Assembly: GCA_002749535.1 (NCBI GenBank)
Contig: MZZL01000390.1
Coordinates: forward strand, 83,945 to 147,944
DNA length: 64,000 nucleotides
Reading direction: 5' to 3'
DNA from: Apophysomyces variabilis
Lineage: Eukaryota; Mucoromycota; Mucoromycetes; Mucorales; Mucoraceae
How positions within the stretch are numbered: the stretch's first letter is position 1; every line of letters begins with the position of its first letter. Shown piece by piece: positions 47,201-59,348 of this stretch. The notes beneath the pieces were generated by a model. It searched no databases. It was not told the DNA's origin and saw only the letters and a list, made by a program, of their open reading frames with translations. The translations under genes and the position numbers were made by a program.

Positions 47201-50200
47201 TGCCACTAGGAACATCTTACATTAGCATATCTTCTGGTCATCGTTGCCTTATAGTATTTACTCGTCGATTTAGGAAGTCGAAGCTCCGTAGGTAAAATAT
47301 GCTCGTGGAGTTCAGCAAGTGTCACGGCAAAAGTGATGCGTCTACTAAGCTTGTGGGTCACAGGCCGGGGTAATTTCTTGATATATTTCCGCAAGTGCGA
47401 ATTAGGGTTGTACAAGTGAATAGTAGCGACATTGTCGTAGACATCAAAAGGCAGTAACTGCATTGTCTGGCTGATCCATTGGTTCGGCACTTCGTTCGAT
47501 GGGCTAAACAGCGTCATATCAAGGACTACTTCGATTGATTTGTTTGCTGCTGGTTCCAATATCTAATTTTAGCGGACCTATTTAGTAATTGCCTCTACCT
47601 TGCTTCAATGCTTCTGTACCTGTAACATATAGTAGACCAGGAGTTCAAAATCGATACTATCCGCAATGACATTGCGCGCGATAAAATAGAACACAGGTCG
47701 GCCGGCTTTTGATGTGCCTGATTCATAGAATATATTCTTAGACACAATGGATTCAACGCTTCGATGACTATTGCGTCGCATGAATTCTGCATAGAGTTGG
47801 TTTGCCGCTGCGAACGTATAGCTTCTTAAACCATTAAACTCCTTTTTAGTAACTGCAGGAGGTCGGCCCAATTGCGCCAAGAGATTGGAAAACTTGTCGA
47901 AATGCCGCTTCGATGCAGTTAGTGACTCTTGATCTGCTACCATACGTAATCGTCGCGTTGCTAAATCTCTAGATATACGCTCCATATTGTCGGCCAAAAC
48001 GCGATGTAACATGGCGTAGTCTTTTTCATCCATAGGTGTAATCGCAGTCCTTGTTTCTTCAGTGGATGGCGGTACGTTAGATATCTCGCGCAAAAAGCTA
48101 GTGACTTTATAGATGTTGATTGTCAAGAAATCGTTCAAAACGATCATGTACGTTTCTTTTGCGCCGAAAAGGACATTGTTAGCTAAGTTTTGGATAACCT
48201 TCGTAGCAATTAAATGACCACGACGCATCTCTCTGGAAATCGAAGAACTCTTGATTAGCCCTTCGGATTCCGGTGCCACAATAGCTGGACAAAAGAAACG
48301 CAAGAAGATGAAAGCGCCCACGGCTGTGTATTTTGCCTCTGGGAATCGTTCACGGACCGAAGTTAAAATATAGTGGCAAACTTCGCGGAAGCACCTGTAT
48401 AGCAAAACAAAAAAAGCGTAAGATTACGTGCATAAATGAACAATAGTGTATCGGTGCTTACCTTGGTGCCTCGTTTGCCGAAGCACAAATCGCGTTCAGG
48501 AACATTTCTGTAGCATTGACGACATTTTGCTTATTCTTCGATACGTCTTCACCTGCATCTACCTTGGAGGAATCAAGCTCAAATGTCCTTTCTTCCGGAG
48601 GCTTGTCTGCCAATGCATAGAAAACGGGCTGCAAAACTGATTGTACGTACTGTGCGCCATTGATTTTTGCAAAGACTGACAATAGACGAGTGGCAATACT
48701 CGTTCGCCGAAACAGTTCTGTTTCGCTATCTATGTCATAGAAAGGTTAGTATTTGAAGTCATTGTAAGGACAAGCTAAACTTACCGGTGTTTTGCACTTC
48801 TTTTTCAATGACAGCCTTCAAGAGATCCATCGCTTTGCCACGGGATGAGAAGCAAGCCAAAAGGGCATTGGCCACGTCGTCTACATCCGGAGCAGGGCAG
48901 ACTTCGCAGAGAGACAACACGATATTCATATCATATTCTACTAACATCTAGCGTATCACAAGGGTTAGACAGCTTACTAAGACCAACGAGAAAGATATTA
49001 CATCGACAATCTTTTCGTAACGATCTGTCATGACCGTTTCTGCTAGCGTTTCAAACTCTGTGCCTTGGTTTAAAATGTTCGTGAGCACCTGCATAAATGC
49101 TGATCGCATGCGTGTATCTTCGTGATAACCCATCGAAAGGGAGTATTTTAAGCCTGCATCTACATTAGCACTAAGAAGATTTGACATGGCGAGAATTGTG
49201 AAGTCCTTTAGAGGGGCCAGGTAAGTAGTACTGTCTTTGTTCTTGAAGCAATGTGAGAAAAAATTAAAACACTCCATTAATATTCTACCTTTGGCAGCAA
49301 CATTTCCGGATTTCGCATAGGCAATGCATTTGACTCAACTTCTGAAATTCGGCATCGGTTCAAGAGCTTCAAGAAAAAAGTGAAATATTTGTAAAAGATT
49401 CTGCTTTTGACCTGTGCAGCATCTGTTTCATGGACTGGTTCGGAGGGCTGAAGGGGTAACTGATGAAGCAATCCGACAATTGTCTTCAAACAAGAAAGAT
49501 CTAGTTCGCGATGTAGTTTCTGACTTTGTGCTGAGTCACTTGCAGAGGCATATCCCGTTCCGGTTTCGCATTTCTTTTTCGCTTGTTAATATCTAGAACA
49601 TAAGGATCGTTTTTTTTTGCTAACGCTTACCAAACAAAAATCGCTTGTCCATTCCACGATGATTTCCAGGAGTTTATTGCGTAATCGGAATTCTTGCCGA
49701 AGCGTTACTCTATCTTTCTTGGCCATAAGGACCTCGCACAACTGGCAAAATTTAATCTTGATCTTCAAGGACGCTTGCCCAATCCCTAGCTTATTCAAAT
49801 ATTTGGCGTACTGATCCATTAAACCGCTAAAGTCTACAGTAAACAGATTCTCAGTGGACTCCTCCATTCGATCTAGTACGAATTTGAGCACACTGATAGC
49901 TTGTTCCACAAATAGCGTGTAGCGAGGACTGCAAATCGGATCACCATCCGGCCCAAAGCATTTGCCAAGTACAGTTTCCAAATGCCGGAATAGGATAGGA
50001 TACAAAGCCGGCGATAGATCAGTTCCTAAGATTTCTTTGACCCACTCGCGCACAATGACATTATCGCAGAGCAACAATTCTACCATTTCCATTACAAACT
50101 TGTCGACCATAGTGGCCGATTCGCTTGGAGCTGAAACCCGACGTTGTGTCTCGTATTCACGCGGGGTGGCGGGAGATACTGGGGAAGCTGGCGGAGCATC

Positions 50201-53200
50201 TGTCATGAGACAAATACCACCAAGTGCTGCAAGGAATCCAGCATAATTTTGCCATTCTGAAGATTTATCGTCATCTAGACCTTCCGCTCGCGGGGCCAAA
50301 TAGTTTGTTTGACGATTTGAGTTGTTTCGAAGTTTATCATGCCATGCTTGTCCGCCCTTCCGCATTGCTTCGATAGTTTCTTCTTTCGTTTCTTCTTGGG
50401 CGCGTGTGATGGCCGGCGTCATATATTTCCACCGTTTCCAGGCCTCTTCCCATGCCGCAAGATTCCCTGGAGCATAGTGGGTCATCATTCGAAGCAATCG
50501 ACGGATGCGTTTTTGTTGTGATTTGCGTCCAGTTACAATACCCGTATTGGATGTAAGCTCAACATATATTGGTAGATTTTCGACAATCGTCAATGCTGCC
50601 TGGTGCGGATCTTCAACGCTGTCGGTTATATGCACCTCGACACAAATATATCCAAAACATGCGATGGCGGCGGAACAGATATCCGTATCTGCAGAACATA
50701 GCAGCACTAAAAGCGCCACTTCTAATCCGATGGAGGCCTGCAGTCGTTCTCGAACATCAGCACCTTGCATGGCAATATCCTAAGAATGTAAGATAAGTAA
50801 AAGTGAATCTCAGCTCTAGCAAGTCAACCTGTTGCATCCTCAAAAACTCGTTTCTCAATTTTAGCAGCTTTTTCAATAAATCTAACAGCTTCTTCAGTCC
50901 TTCATCTTTTTCGCGATTATCCAACAATTGCTTTGCAAGAGCGAACACTACTTGAGAGGAGGTCTTCCAAAATGATTCCATAAATCTCTCGGATGGGCCC
51001 CATTCAAGTATATAGTTCGGTGAGTGTAGGCTGTATAGACATTCAGCAGCAGCATCACGCACTGCCGCGCTCGGTTCGCGCAAGCAATTCGTGATGGCTA
51101 CCATGACGGCCGCATTTTGTTCGAATCGATCAGTATTATCCCCCTTTACAAAGCCGTAAGTGTCCTTGTTGCTTTCCCAGTATCTTAAATGTGGTTACCT
51201 TAATGGCCATGTTTGGATCAGCCTGATAAAGTCGTAAAATATCGAGAATCATCTCCAATCTGTCATTATTCGTGTCTAAGCGTATATCTTTTCTCATTCT
51301 TTTGTCGGCGCTCGCGCTTCCGATAATCGTCTTTCGGCTGGGTGTCAAAGTAGTCTGACTGCTCGTTTCTGATTTGGCAGGGTCGCGACTGGTGATTTCC
51401 AAGAAAAGTCGGCGGAGCGGGCCGCACATGGATTCGTAAAGAGTGGATACGGATGGATTCCAAGGTAATCTATTTTCTTCGGATGCAATAGCCAGGCATG
51501 CCTTGACCAAGCTAAGCTTGAAAACGGTAGGCGCACGGTCGCTAAGGCAGGCTGGGAATAGGCTATGCATCACGTTTCGAGGATTTAGACGGAACATAGC
51601 CACTAAGCCATCTGCAAGTAAACATCGATGATCGATAACGATGCCCAAACTTCCCATTAAACCTTCGGGGAGTAAAGGTCGTTCCATATCAAACAATTTT
51701 TCCCTTAATTCGTTTTCGACTTCTGGTACGATGTGACGCAAGGCGGACACATCCGATTTGGACACGTATGTGGCAGCTTTGCATATGTCAACATAGCAAA
51801 TAATCGAAAGTTCTGCCATGCGTCCCCCTTTAAGAGATTTCCTCAGCGCGTTAAGAAACACAGTCTATAAAGCGCGTACAGGTTAAAACACTCTTAGCAA
51901 CTTGAGTTTTGTTGTTTACCTTTTTGGTATTAATTCCTCGATTCTCAGATACGGTTGAGCTTAATAGCAGGTCTGGACACAAGATAAGCAACAGTATCTG
52001 GAGTGGCCAGAGAATAGCCTTTTTCCTTGTCGTGTCAGCGAGCGAATTGCAGATGTCGAACAATATCTCTGGCCCCCCTTCGAGACGTTTTTGACTATAG
52101 CACAACCGCATAAACTCACTGGGGTAGGTCTCAATCCAACCCCAGATAGCTCTCCGCAACACGACGGCCACGACGAGCTGTGCCGACTTTTTCAGATGCA
52201 GAAAGGTTGCACATAATTCTATCGACCCAACAAATTTCAACATTGGAGGGTTGTTGCCTGTATCTTAAATCTTACCTGCAAGGACAGTACTTAGTCGTTT
52301 CGCATTGAGAGCACAGCATTCCAAGAGGCGCATATCAGCGGTTTCGGGGTTTTCATCAGTAGTTGTGGATAGATACAAGATGCGTGTCTTAATTTTTGCG
52401 AATACAACGGGCCAATTACTCGCGCTCACATAAAACACGATACGGCTAGCAGCTTTATAGATGTCTACCATAATATCGGAGGTCGAGCCAGCGACATTGG
52501 AATTAGTTGTATAGTATTCAGTACGGGTGATATTTGTGGCGTGATTTGTGGCCAAGCCGAGATCTCGTTCTTCCATCACTGTCATCTGGTGCATAAAACG
52601 CGACATGATAGCGACGACGTATTTTGCGCAGGTATCATCCAGTGGGGGAGGGTCTTCTAGATCTGCTGGATGGTTTTCTGCCGACCTCATGTCTATATTG
52701 TTCGTCGAACCATCCTTGTGCGGAACTAATGTTGGGGCTTCTGAACGGGATTCGCGGACAAATTGCCAATGATGTTGCATACAAGCGGATAACATGCGGA
52801 GTAAGAAAAGTTGGGATTGTAGTACATCGTACGGCACGAACTCCTCATTGATGCTGATGGATGGGGTCTGTGTTCATGCCATTTAGACGATGTTTCCTGA
52901 TTTCGCTTCCTTTTCTTTTCAGGAATGCTTACTTTTGATATACTTTCAAGCACGCCTACAATAGTACTGGCGATCGTAGGGAGTCGAAACTTGGATAGTT
53001 CTATCAAGGCTGCCACTGCGAAGCGAAAAGTCAAAAGGAAAAAAAAAGTTAATTAAACTTTGCATCGTTCGATTATCCTCGGGTGACTTACCTCTACAAA
53101 AAGAGAAAAAGAGGGAAAAGAAAAGAGAAGAGAAAAGGGATTTAGTAAAAAATGCTTTCGACGCGCCATGAGCAATTACGTTTGTTGAACAAGTGGGTCG

Positions 53201-53370
53201 TTCTCGACGGAATGGTGTTTGTTGCCGTTATTACTAGGGAGCTATTGGAGAAGGGAGGGGCAGAGAAGAGTTTCTTTAGTCCTCATGTAATTATTATGGA
53301 TGTGGATAGGAGATACCCTGACAGCTATTCTGTTGACCAAGCTCAAGATCAGCTTTGTGTCTGGGCTCAT
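44272..53370 (-). CDS. Neurofibromin/IRA-type Ras GTPase-activating protein
   Basis: A giant regulator that stimulates GTP hydrolysis by Ras, damping the cAMP pathway. Many exons span 9.1 kb, encoding roughly 2,600-2,700 residues (estimated from summed frames), comparable to NF1 (2,818). The N-terminus is inferred as MSPDTKLILSLVNRIAVR (53370-53317), then LPSNNG...PLVQQ (53241-53180), a 2-nt exon (53093-53092) and VAALIELSKFRLPT (from 53015). The central RasGAP domain shows the arginine finger in ELFRRTSIATRL (near 48715-48675), FLRFFCPAIVAPE and NLANNVLFGAKE (near 48320-48150). A Sec14/CRAL-TRIO-like part (FSPSNEVPNQWISQTMQLLP, near 47520) and a PH-like stretch with DVYHISEVEDISIGQHGRG (near 47030) follow, then helical repeats to the stop at 44272. 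Identity is secure, exon edges only partly checked. Confidence 0.93.
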
Positions 53371-55875
53371 TTGGGGCGATGGTCAAGCACCAGCATGCAA
53401 CAGAAGAGGAAACTAAAAGGGAAAGGGGGGCGCTGTGACCGAAGAAGCGGTTAGATGAGGTTCGCCAATGGAGCGTAATGAAGTATACCGAGAAAAGTAC
53501 GGGCAATAAAAAGATACGGGAAAGGGGATGAAGTGGAAGGAACAGCTGATTCAGTGCAAACGAGCAAGAAACAGTTCGGTACAGCCGGGTCGAGAAAAAA
53601 AACTATAAAAAAAATAAGTTCGTCAGGACAAAAAGGGGAAATGAAAAGTTGTTGGGTTGGACTAACGCGCACCCCATTGGCGCACCGCTGTGTACCTTTC
53701 TGTCTCAGCCGAATTGCCCTGGTTACTCAAATAGGAAACTTCCGTCATTGCAAAGACAAAACCCTCCATTATAGCCCGATCCACTAACCATTCGATCTCC
53801 ATCGAATAGAAGATAACTAGCCAATCACATGCATAAAGTATCACTCAACCATGCATCTACATCAAAGATATATATCCAAAACATGGTTGTTCGGCAATGT
53901 ATCATAGAAATGTAAGTTTTACGGGTAACCTTGAGGATTCCTCTTGGAGATAGTCATGGTGTAACAAGCATTTTGACTGCGGACACCCGATAGCACCATT
54001 TAACCGGATTGGCCAAAATGTTTGCGCGCCGAAATATTTGCGGCCTTTAACTCAACGTTTTTGTCTTCTCGCCTACATGTGGCAACTTCGCGTCCTGTAC
54101 GGAAAAAGCTTATGTAGAATGTTGCGTCAATTAGATAGTGTCACACGGTTTGGTTTAAGATACGTAATAGCTTGAATCTTTTTCTCTTTTAGCTTTGCGT
54201 TCGAATTCCTTGTCTTAATTTTCTTAAGAGTTGATGCTGTTTTCCATCTTTTACTGTATTATGAACCATAAGTTGAGATAACCATAGCTTATTTGTCTTT
54301 TTCTGTGTGGTATTATCCTTGATCAGACATCCATTGATTCCCTATCAATGACTGCGATTAATTGGTTTCATTGATCCATACTATTTAAACAGAACACTCT
54401 TTGACTTTGCTCTTCAGAAACATCCGTGGTATATACTTCAACTGACTCTATATAATGGATGACTGAAATGTCTGTGGTGTATCTTTAGCTGCATGGTCTC
54501 TGTCCCAAAGCACCTTGGTTGTGTGAGTAAGATCTCTGAACTCCACTTGGTACGTGAAAAATAAATTTGTCCGTTTTCGCCTGATGTCGTTCATTCTCTT
54601 GTTGATCTCCAGTCCTCGCCAGATTTCCTATCGCTTGAGGTCTTCTGCAGTGCATTAACCCAAAGATTAGCCACTCCTCGAAGCCGAACACTTCCTGCAT
54701 AACTTATTAGTTGGCGTCAAGCTCAGTTTTTCAAATGCGGCAAGTGGATTTGCAAGATGCAATGATTTTACTTTTTGGAGATATAGTACATTAACATACA
54801 ATAATCATACTATCTGTTACCCTAAATAAAATGAGGGATTACGAATCTTATACTGCATCTTCCATTGTGTCAATAAACTGAGGTTTAGAAATGCATAGGC
54901 ACGAAACGGATTAAGGTTAAGTTTAACCACATGATCTGGGCATGCCAAATCAAGTATGTAGTGAAGACTTAAGAGCCGATACAACAAATAACTAAGCAAA
55001 CCACGAGACATTTCGATCGCGTTTTGTTCTGAGAGTTTGGATTACTTGCAATTGATGGTTACAGCGCAGCAAATGATCTATATTGAGAGTGAACTCTGGG
55101 AATCCTTCAACTAAACATTCCTGGAACATATTTTCAGTTCTTCGTTCATATCCATCATCTGGTTGGAAGCGATGTAAACGCCAATCATTAACGAAGAGAA
55201 AGAACAAACAAGTTCTAATGGAACAAGAGTTTTTCCCATTGTAGTTTAACCTACTCTCAAAAAATACTATTTCGTAGGTTAGCCATTTAGCTCAGTCGTG
55301 GAATTGACATACTCTGTCTTTGGCCATCATATTACATTTTGAGTCATAACCAATTTTATCCATATCAAAGTGAAGGGCTTCAACAAAGTGAAAAAGCAAA
55401 GGCTATGTTTAAGCTCTAGCGAACCATGGCAGGTACTGACTAAGTGTATGCTTTCTATCATTTATGTACAGGAAAATAGATATTAAGTAGTAAGATATAT
55501 AAAATGCACCTGTCCCCATCTATCTGTGAATTAGTTCCACGTCTTCCTAATGTCCTTCATAACGATTGGTCAATTGCCCGTACGCAAAGTTGCAGTGTTG
55601 GCATTTGCAAGACTTTCTCTTGCCCAATTCACGGATTATTGACATAAACAACATGCGCATTTATGTACCTATACATATTCCGTTCAATGTCTTTTCTTTG
55701 TAACAACTAAAGTAAAGAGAATGACGAAATATGAGGCTCAAAGGGAAAAAAAAGGGGGGAGCGTATATTTTACGGAGCAGGGGTTGGACACGGCAAAGGT
55801 GCAGCATACATTTTTCATAAAGAGCATAAAAAGGCCACCGCTATCTTACTCTTTCCGTTTTCCTTTACTCTTCTT
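53371..55875. other. Intergenic, 2.5 kb
   Basis: Includes the promoter of the neurofibromin gene. Minus-strand frames at 54485-54700, 54817-55011 and 54992-55207 look weakly coding (for example ENMFQECLVEGFPEFTLNID) but lie in different frames without clear introns; they may be remains of a decayed gene. No RNA gene is convincing. Confidence 0.35.
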
Positions 55876-58509
55876 ATGTCCATACAAAGCCCTATTCACC
55901 CGACAGGGCAGCCTAATTCCACTGTGTGCCTGACCCCGACTTGTGTGAAAGCTGCAGCATCTATTCTTAACGATGTAGATCTGACCATCGATCCTTGCTC
56001 TGACTTTTACCAATACACTTGTAACCCATCGTAATAAGTAATATGTCTTCCCGTTGTTTAACGATGGCTTTCTTTAGGTGGTGGATGGCTTAAAACCGCA
56101 ACGATACCGGAGGATGAATCAAGTAAAGTTCATAGTCTTACGTTTGTCTTGAAAGAAGCATATATTAACCTCTTTTCCTTTCGTCCAAAGGCGTCGGAAC
56201 GTTCCTCAAATTGAGAGATGACAATTACAACTTGATGATTCAGATCATGGAATCCTCCTACGAGGACTTTATCAAAGATATTCACACGGAATTTGCAGTG
56301 GACGAACAGGATAAGATTAATTTTGGCATGGCCCAGGATTACTACAAGTCATGCATGAATGAGACGGCTCTGGACGTTTTAGGTCCAACGCCCATATACC
56401 CGGAACTGGTGTCCATCGTCTCGACATTCCCTGACAATAGCGTATTCAAAGCAACTGACGTGCCTGATTTGACAGATGTCTTGATGAAGGTATACGAGCA
56501 AGGTATCGAGCCGTTTTCGTCCGTTTCTATAGGCCCGGACGATATGCATCCTGAGACGATCTCTATCACTATTAGCCAACCCGACCTTGTCCTACCATCA
56601 AAAGAGTATTACCAACAGCCCGAAGCCTTGGATATCTATAAAAAATCCCTTACCGAACTGTTTAAAACTGTACTTGGCCGGTCTAATTGTACTGCTACCG
56701 ACACCTTCCGCATATCAAAGGCGGAGGAACTCGGCCTTGAACTGCTTTCCGACAGTGAGATCGAGGACCTCGTGACGCGTGTGGTAGACTTTGATACTCG
56801 TTTGGCTGATATTACCTACAAACAGTAAGTATATCTTTTTTAGCCTTTCTGTCTAGTATTCATATGGCAACTATCTTTAGAGAGGATCTTCAAGATCCGG
56901 TGACAAACTACAACAAAATGCCACTTTCACAGATAAAGCAAGCGTATAGTCACGTTGATTGGGAACGGTTTCTGCGTCATTTTGTTCCGGAGGGACAGGA
57001 AATACCTGAGACCGTGATCATTCCCACCCCTCAGTACTTTGAAAAACTTGCAGCTTGGTTCCAATCTAATCTACCCATGCAGACAATCCGTGAATACATT
57101 ATGATGCGTAATATTGTAGCCAAGGCATATGCCTTGGATTCGAATACACGATCTATCATGCGCAAAATGATCAGCGCGATCTCAAGTGGCACAACGGCCC
57201 CACCATTCCGTTCCCGAGTCTGTATCCAGGCAACCAGTAGCTCGTTTGGTGCACTGATGGGACGGTATTATACCATGAAAAGTTTTGGTGGCGACGCCGA
57301 GAGCGCACAAGTAGAGAAGTTTGTAGATTTAATCCACCAAGCCTGGTTGAAGCGACTGCCACAGATGGATTGGCTTGATTCCGAGACTCGCGAAAGAGCA
57401 ATTGACAAGGTATAACAAAAAAGAGGTGTATTTGTATCTATTGCTAACATCTTGTTCTAATTAAAGGTCCAGAAAATTAAACACAAATTGGCGTATAGTA
57501 TCGTTGCGCCTGACGTACGATCGCCGTCCTCTCTAAAAGAGTATTTCGATGGAGTCCAAATCAGTCCAGCATCATTTTTCGAAAACGAGCAATCTACCAC
57601 GAAGTGGGAGCTGAACAAGGCCTGGAAAAAGCTGGGTAAACCCGTCGATAAGAATGAATGGCTTATGAATCCCCAAGACGTGAATGCTTATTATACTCCC
57701 AATTACAACGAGGTAGGGCCACATATGGTGGTTTATATTGCTTCAATGTGATTTAAACATATTATGTAGATTGTCGTACCAGCCGGTATTCTGAAATCCG
57801 TCTTCTACGATAAGGATAATCCGAGTTACCTAAATTATGGTGCCATAGGCATGGTTGTCGGACACGAACTCACGGTATAAATTTGTTTTCTTTACTTGCT
57901 TCATGTAGACATTGTCACCTAATATGAACGTTTTAGCATGCTTTCGATAATTCCGGACGTCATTTCGGTGGTGACGGCAATCTTATAGACTGGTGGAGCG
58001 ATATAACAGCTAAACAGTTTGAAGAAAAGTCGCAATGTTTTGTGCGCCAGTACGGCAACTTCCACATCGAAGGACCTGATGGCAAGGCTTATAATGTGAA
58101 CGGCAAGGTATTGCCATGTCCATTCCCCCAGTTCCCTTGCTCCATTATGTTTAATTAATCCCTTTATTTCCTTTTCCAGATGACCTTAGGCGAGAATTTG
58201 GCGGATAATGGAGGTCTGGATGCCTCCTACATGGCGTACAAACAGTCAATGAAGGACAAGCCAGACTATCGACGTCTTCCTGGACTAGATAATCTTTCGC
58301 CAGATGCACTGTTTTTTATTAATTTCGGTCGGATGTGGTGTGCACGTGATAGACCCAGAATGGCTGTCCAGCGAGTTTTGACAGACGTGCATTCGCCTAA
58401 TCGATTCCGCGTGAATGGTGCCCTCCAGAATTCAAAAGCCTTTTCTGAAGTGTTTCAATGCAAATCAGGGAGTCCAATGAATCCTACTAACAAATGCGAA
58501 GTGTGGTAG
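55876..58509 (+). CDS. M13-family zinc metallopeptidase (neprilysin/endothelin-converting-enzyme type)
   Basis: A gluzincin that cleaves short peptides, usually at the cell surface or secreted. Eight exons: 55876-56020, 56078-56122, 56191-56824, 56881-57409, 57467-57712, 57770-57874, 57937-58107 and 58180-58509, total 734 residues. Motifs: [14 protein letters not shown] at the N-terminus, [18 protein letters not shown] (substrate-binding Asn), zinc motif HELTH in GHELTHAFDNSG (split by the intron after residue T), [10 protein letters not shown] with the third zinc ligand Glu, and the C-terminal CEVW, the conserved Cys-x-x-Trp end. From the ATG at 55876 no signal anchor precedes the domain. 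The same frame upstream encodes a hydrophobic stretch ([13 protein letters not shown]) but lacks an ATG, so a 5' exon may be missing from this model. Confidence 0.92.
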
Positions 58510-59348
58510 TTACTTTCTCTTCTCTTATTTTTGCGTTGCTTTACAGACAATTTCAGTATCCTGCTCATATATGGAATTTCGGATAGCTTTGATTCGCTTT
58601 CTTATCGATTTTTGCTATTTTACCGTTTATTGGCAAGGTTTAATTACCCAATAAATTACAATTTGTTTTATCATGATTTGCACGGCTTGATATTTGTCTT
58701 GTGATGGTTCGAAGAAAATAAATACGCTACTGTCCATTTTGTGTTTCTTAATGAATCAAACATGCCTTAGTTAAACATTGCCTAAGGTATTGGACGATAC
58801 TCCATTTCATTTAATATGTTTGCTTCAGCCGTTCATTATTATGATAAAGAATTGTCTATCCATGAGAAAAAAGTTGCTCTGTTGCATATATTAAAACATA
58901 TTCCCAGTTACTGTGCATCTGTTTGTATCCCTAATAGATGGCTTTTTAGATTAATCGATCAATATACACTTTGATCTTGCAAACAGTTTAACTATTTTTT
59001 CTAATGTTTCTTCTTCATTATAGTAGATGATGCCAGTTTCTAGTTGATATTCAATGGGTAGCATCTTTCTTATCATGATATTGTTCCCAAAGGATCCAAT
59101 AAACAGCGTCCCATTGATAGACTCGATGATCATGTTTCAAGTATTCTTTTTATTAACATGTATCAAATAAGTTGCTGCAATGCTTATTCTCAAGTCATAG
59201 TTAAATAACCCGGCTTTAATCAGTACAATCCCGCATGCTGTTCAATTTGTCCAGTGATGTAACACATAGTTATTACTCACAACTATATTGAAAGGTTTCC
59301 TTCAAAATGTATTGACTTAGGTTGTTTGGTTCTATTGTAATTGTAGTT
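58510..59348. other. Convergent 3' regions between M13 peptidase and COG7
   Basis: Mostly AT-rich untranslated sequence. One 60-codon minus frame (58951-59133, starting MIIESINGTLFIGSFG and ending ARSKCILID) has a globular-looking composition but no recognised family. It may be a small gene, an exon or a relic. Confidence 0.3.

Noticed and set aside
55273..55345. tRNA-like sequence with TAGCTCAGTCGTGG and weakly pairing ends GGTTA/TAACC
   Set aside because: No B box (GGTTCGANTCC) and no proper anticodon or T stems are present.
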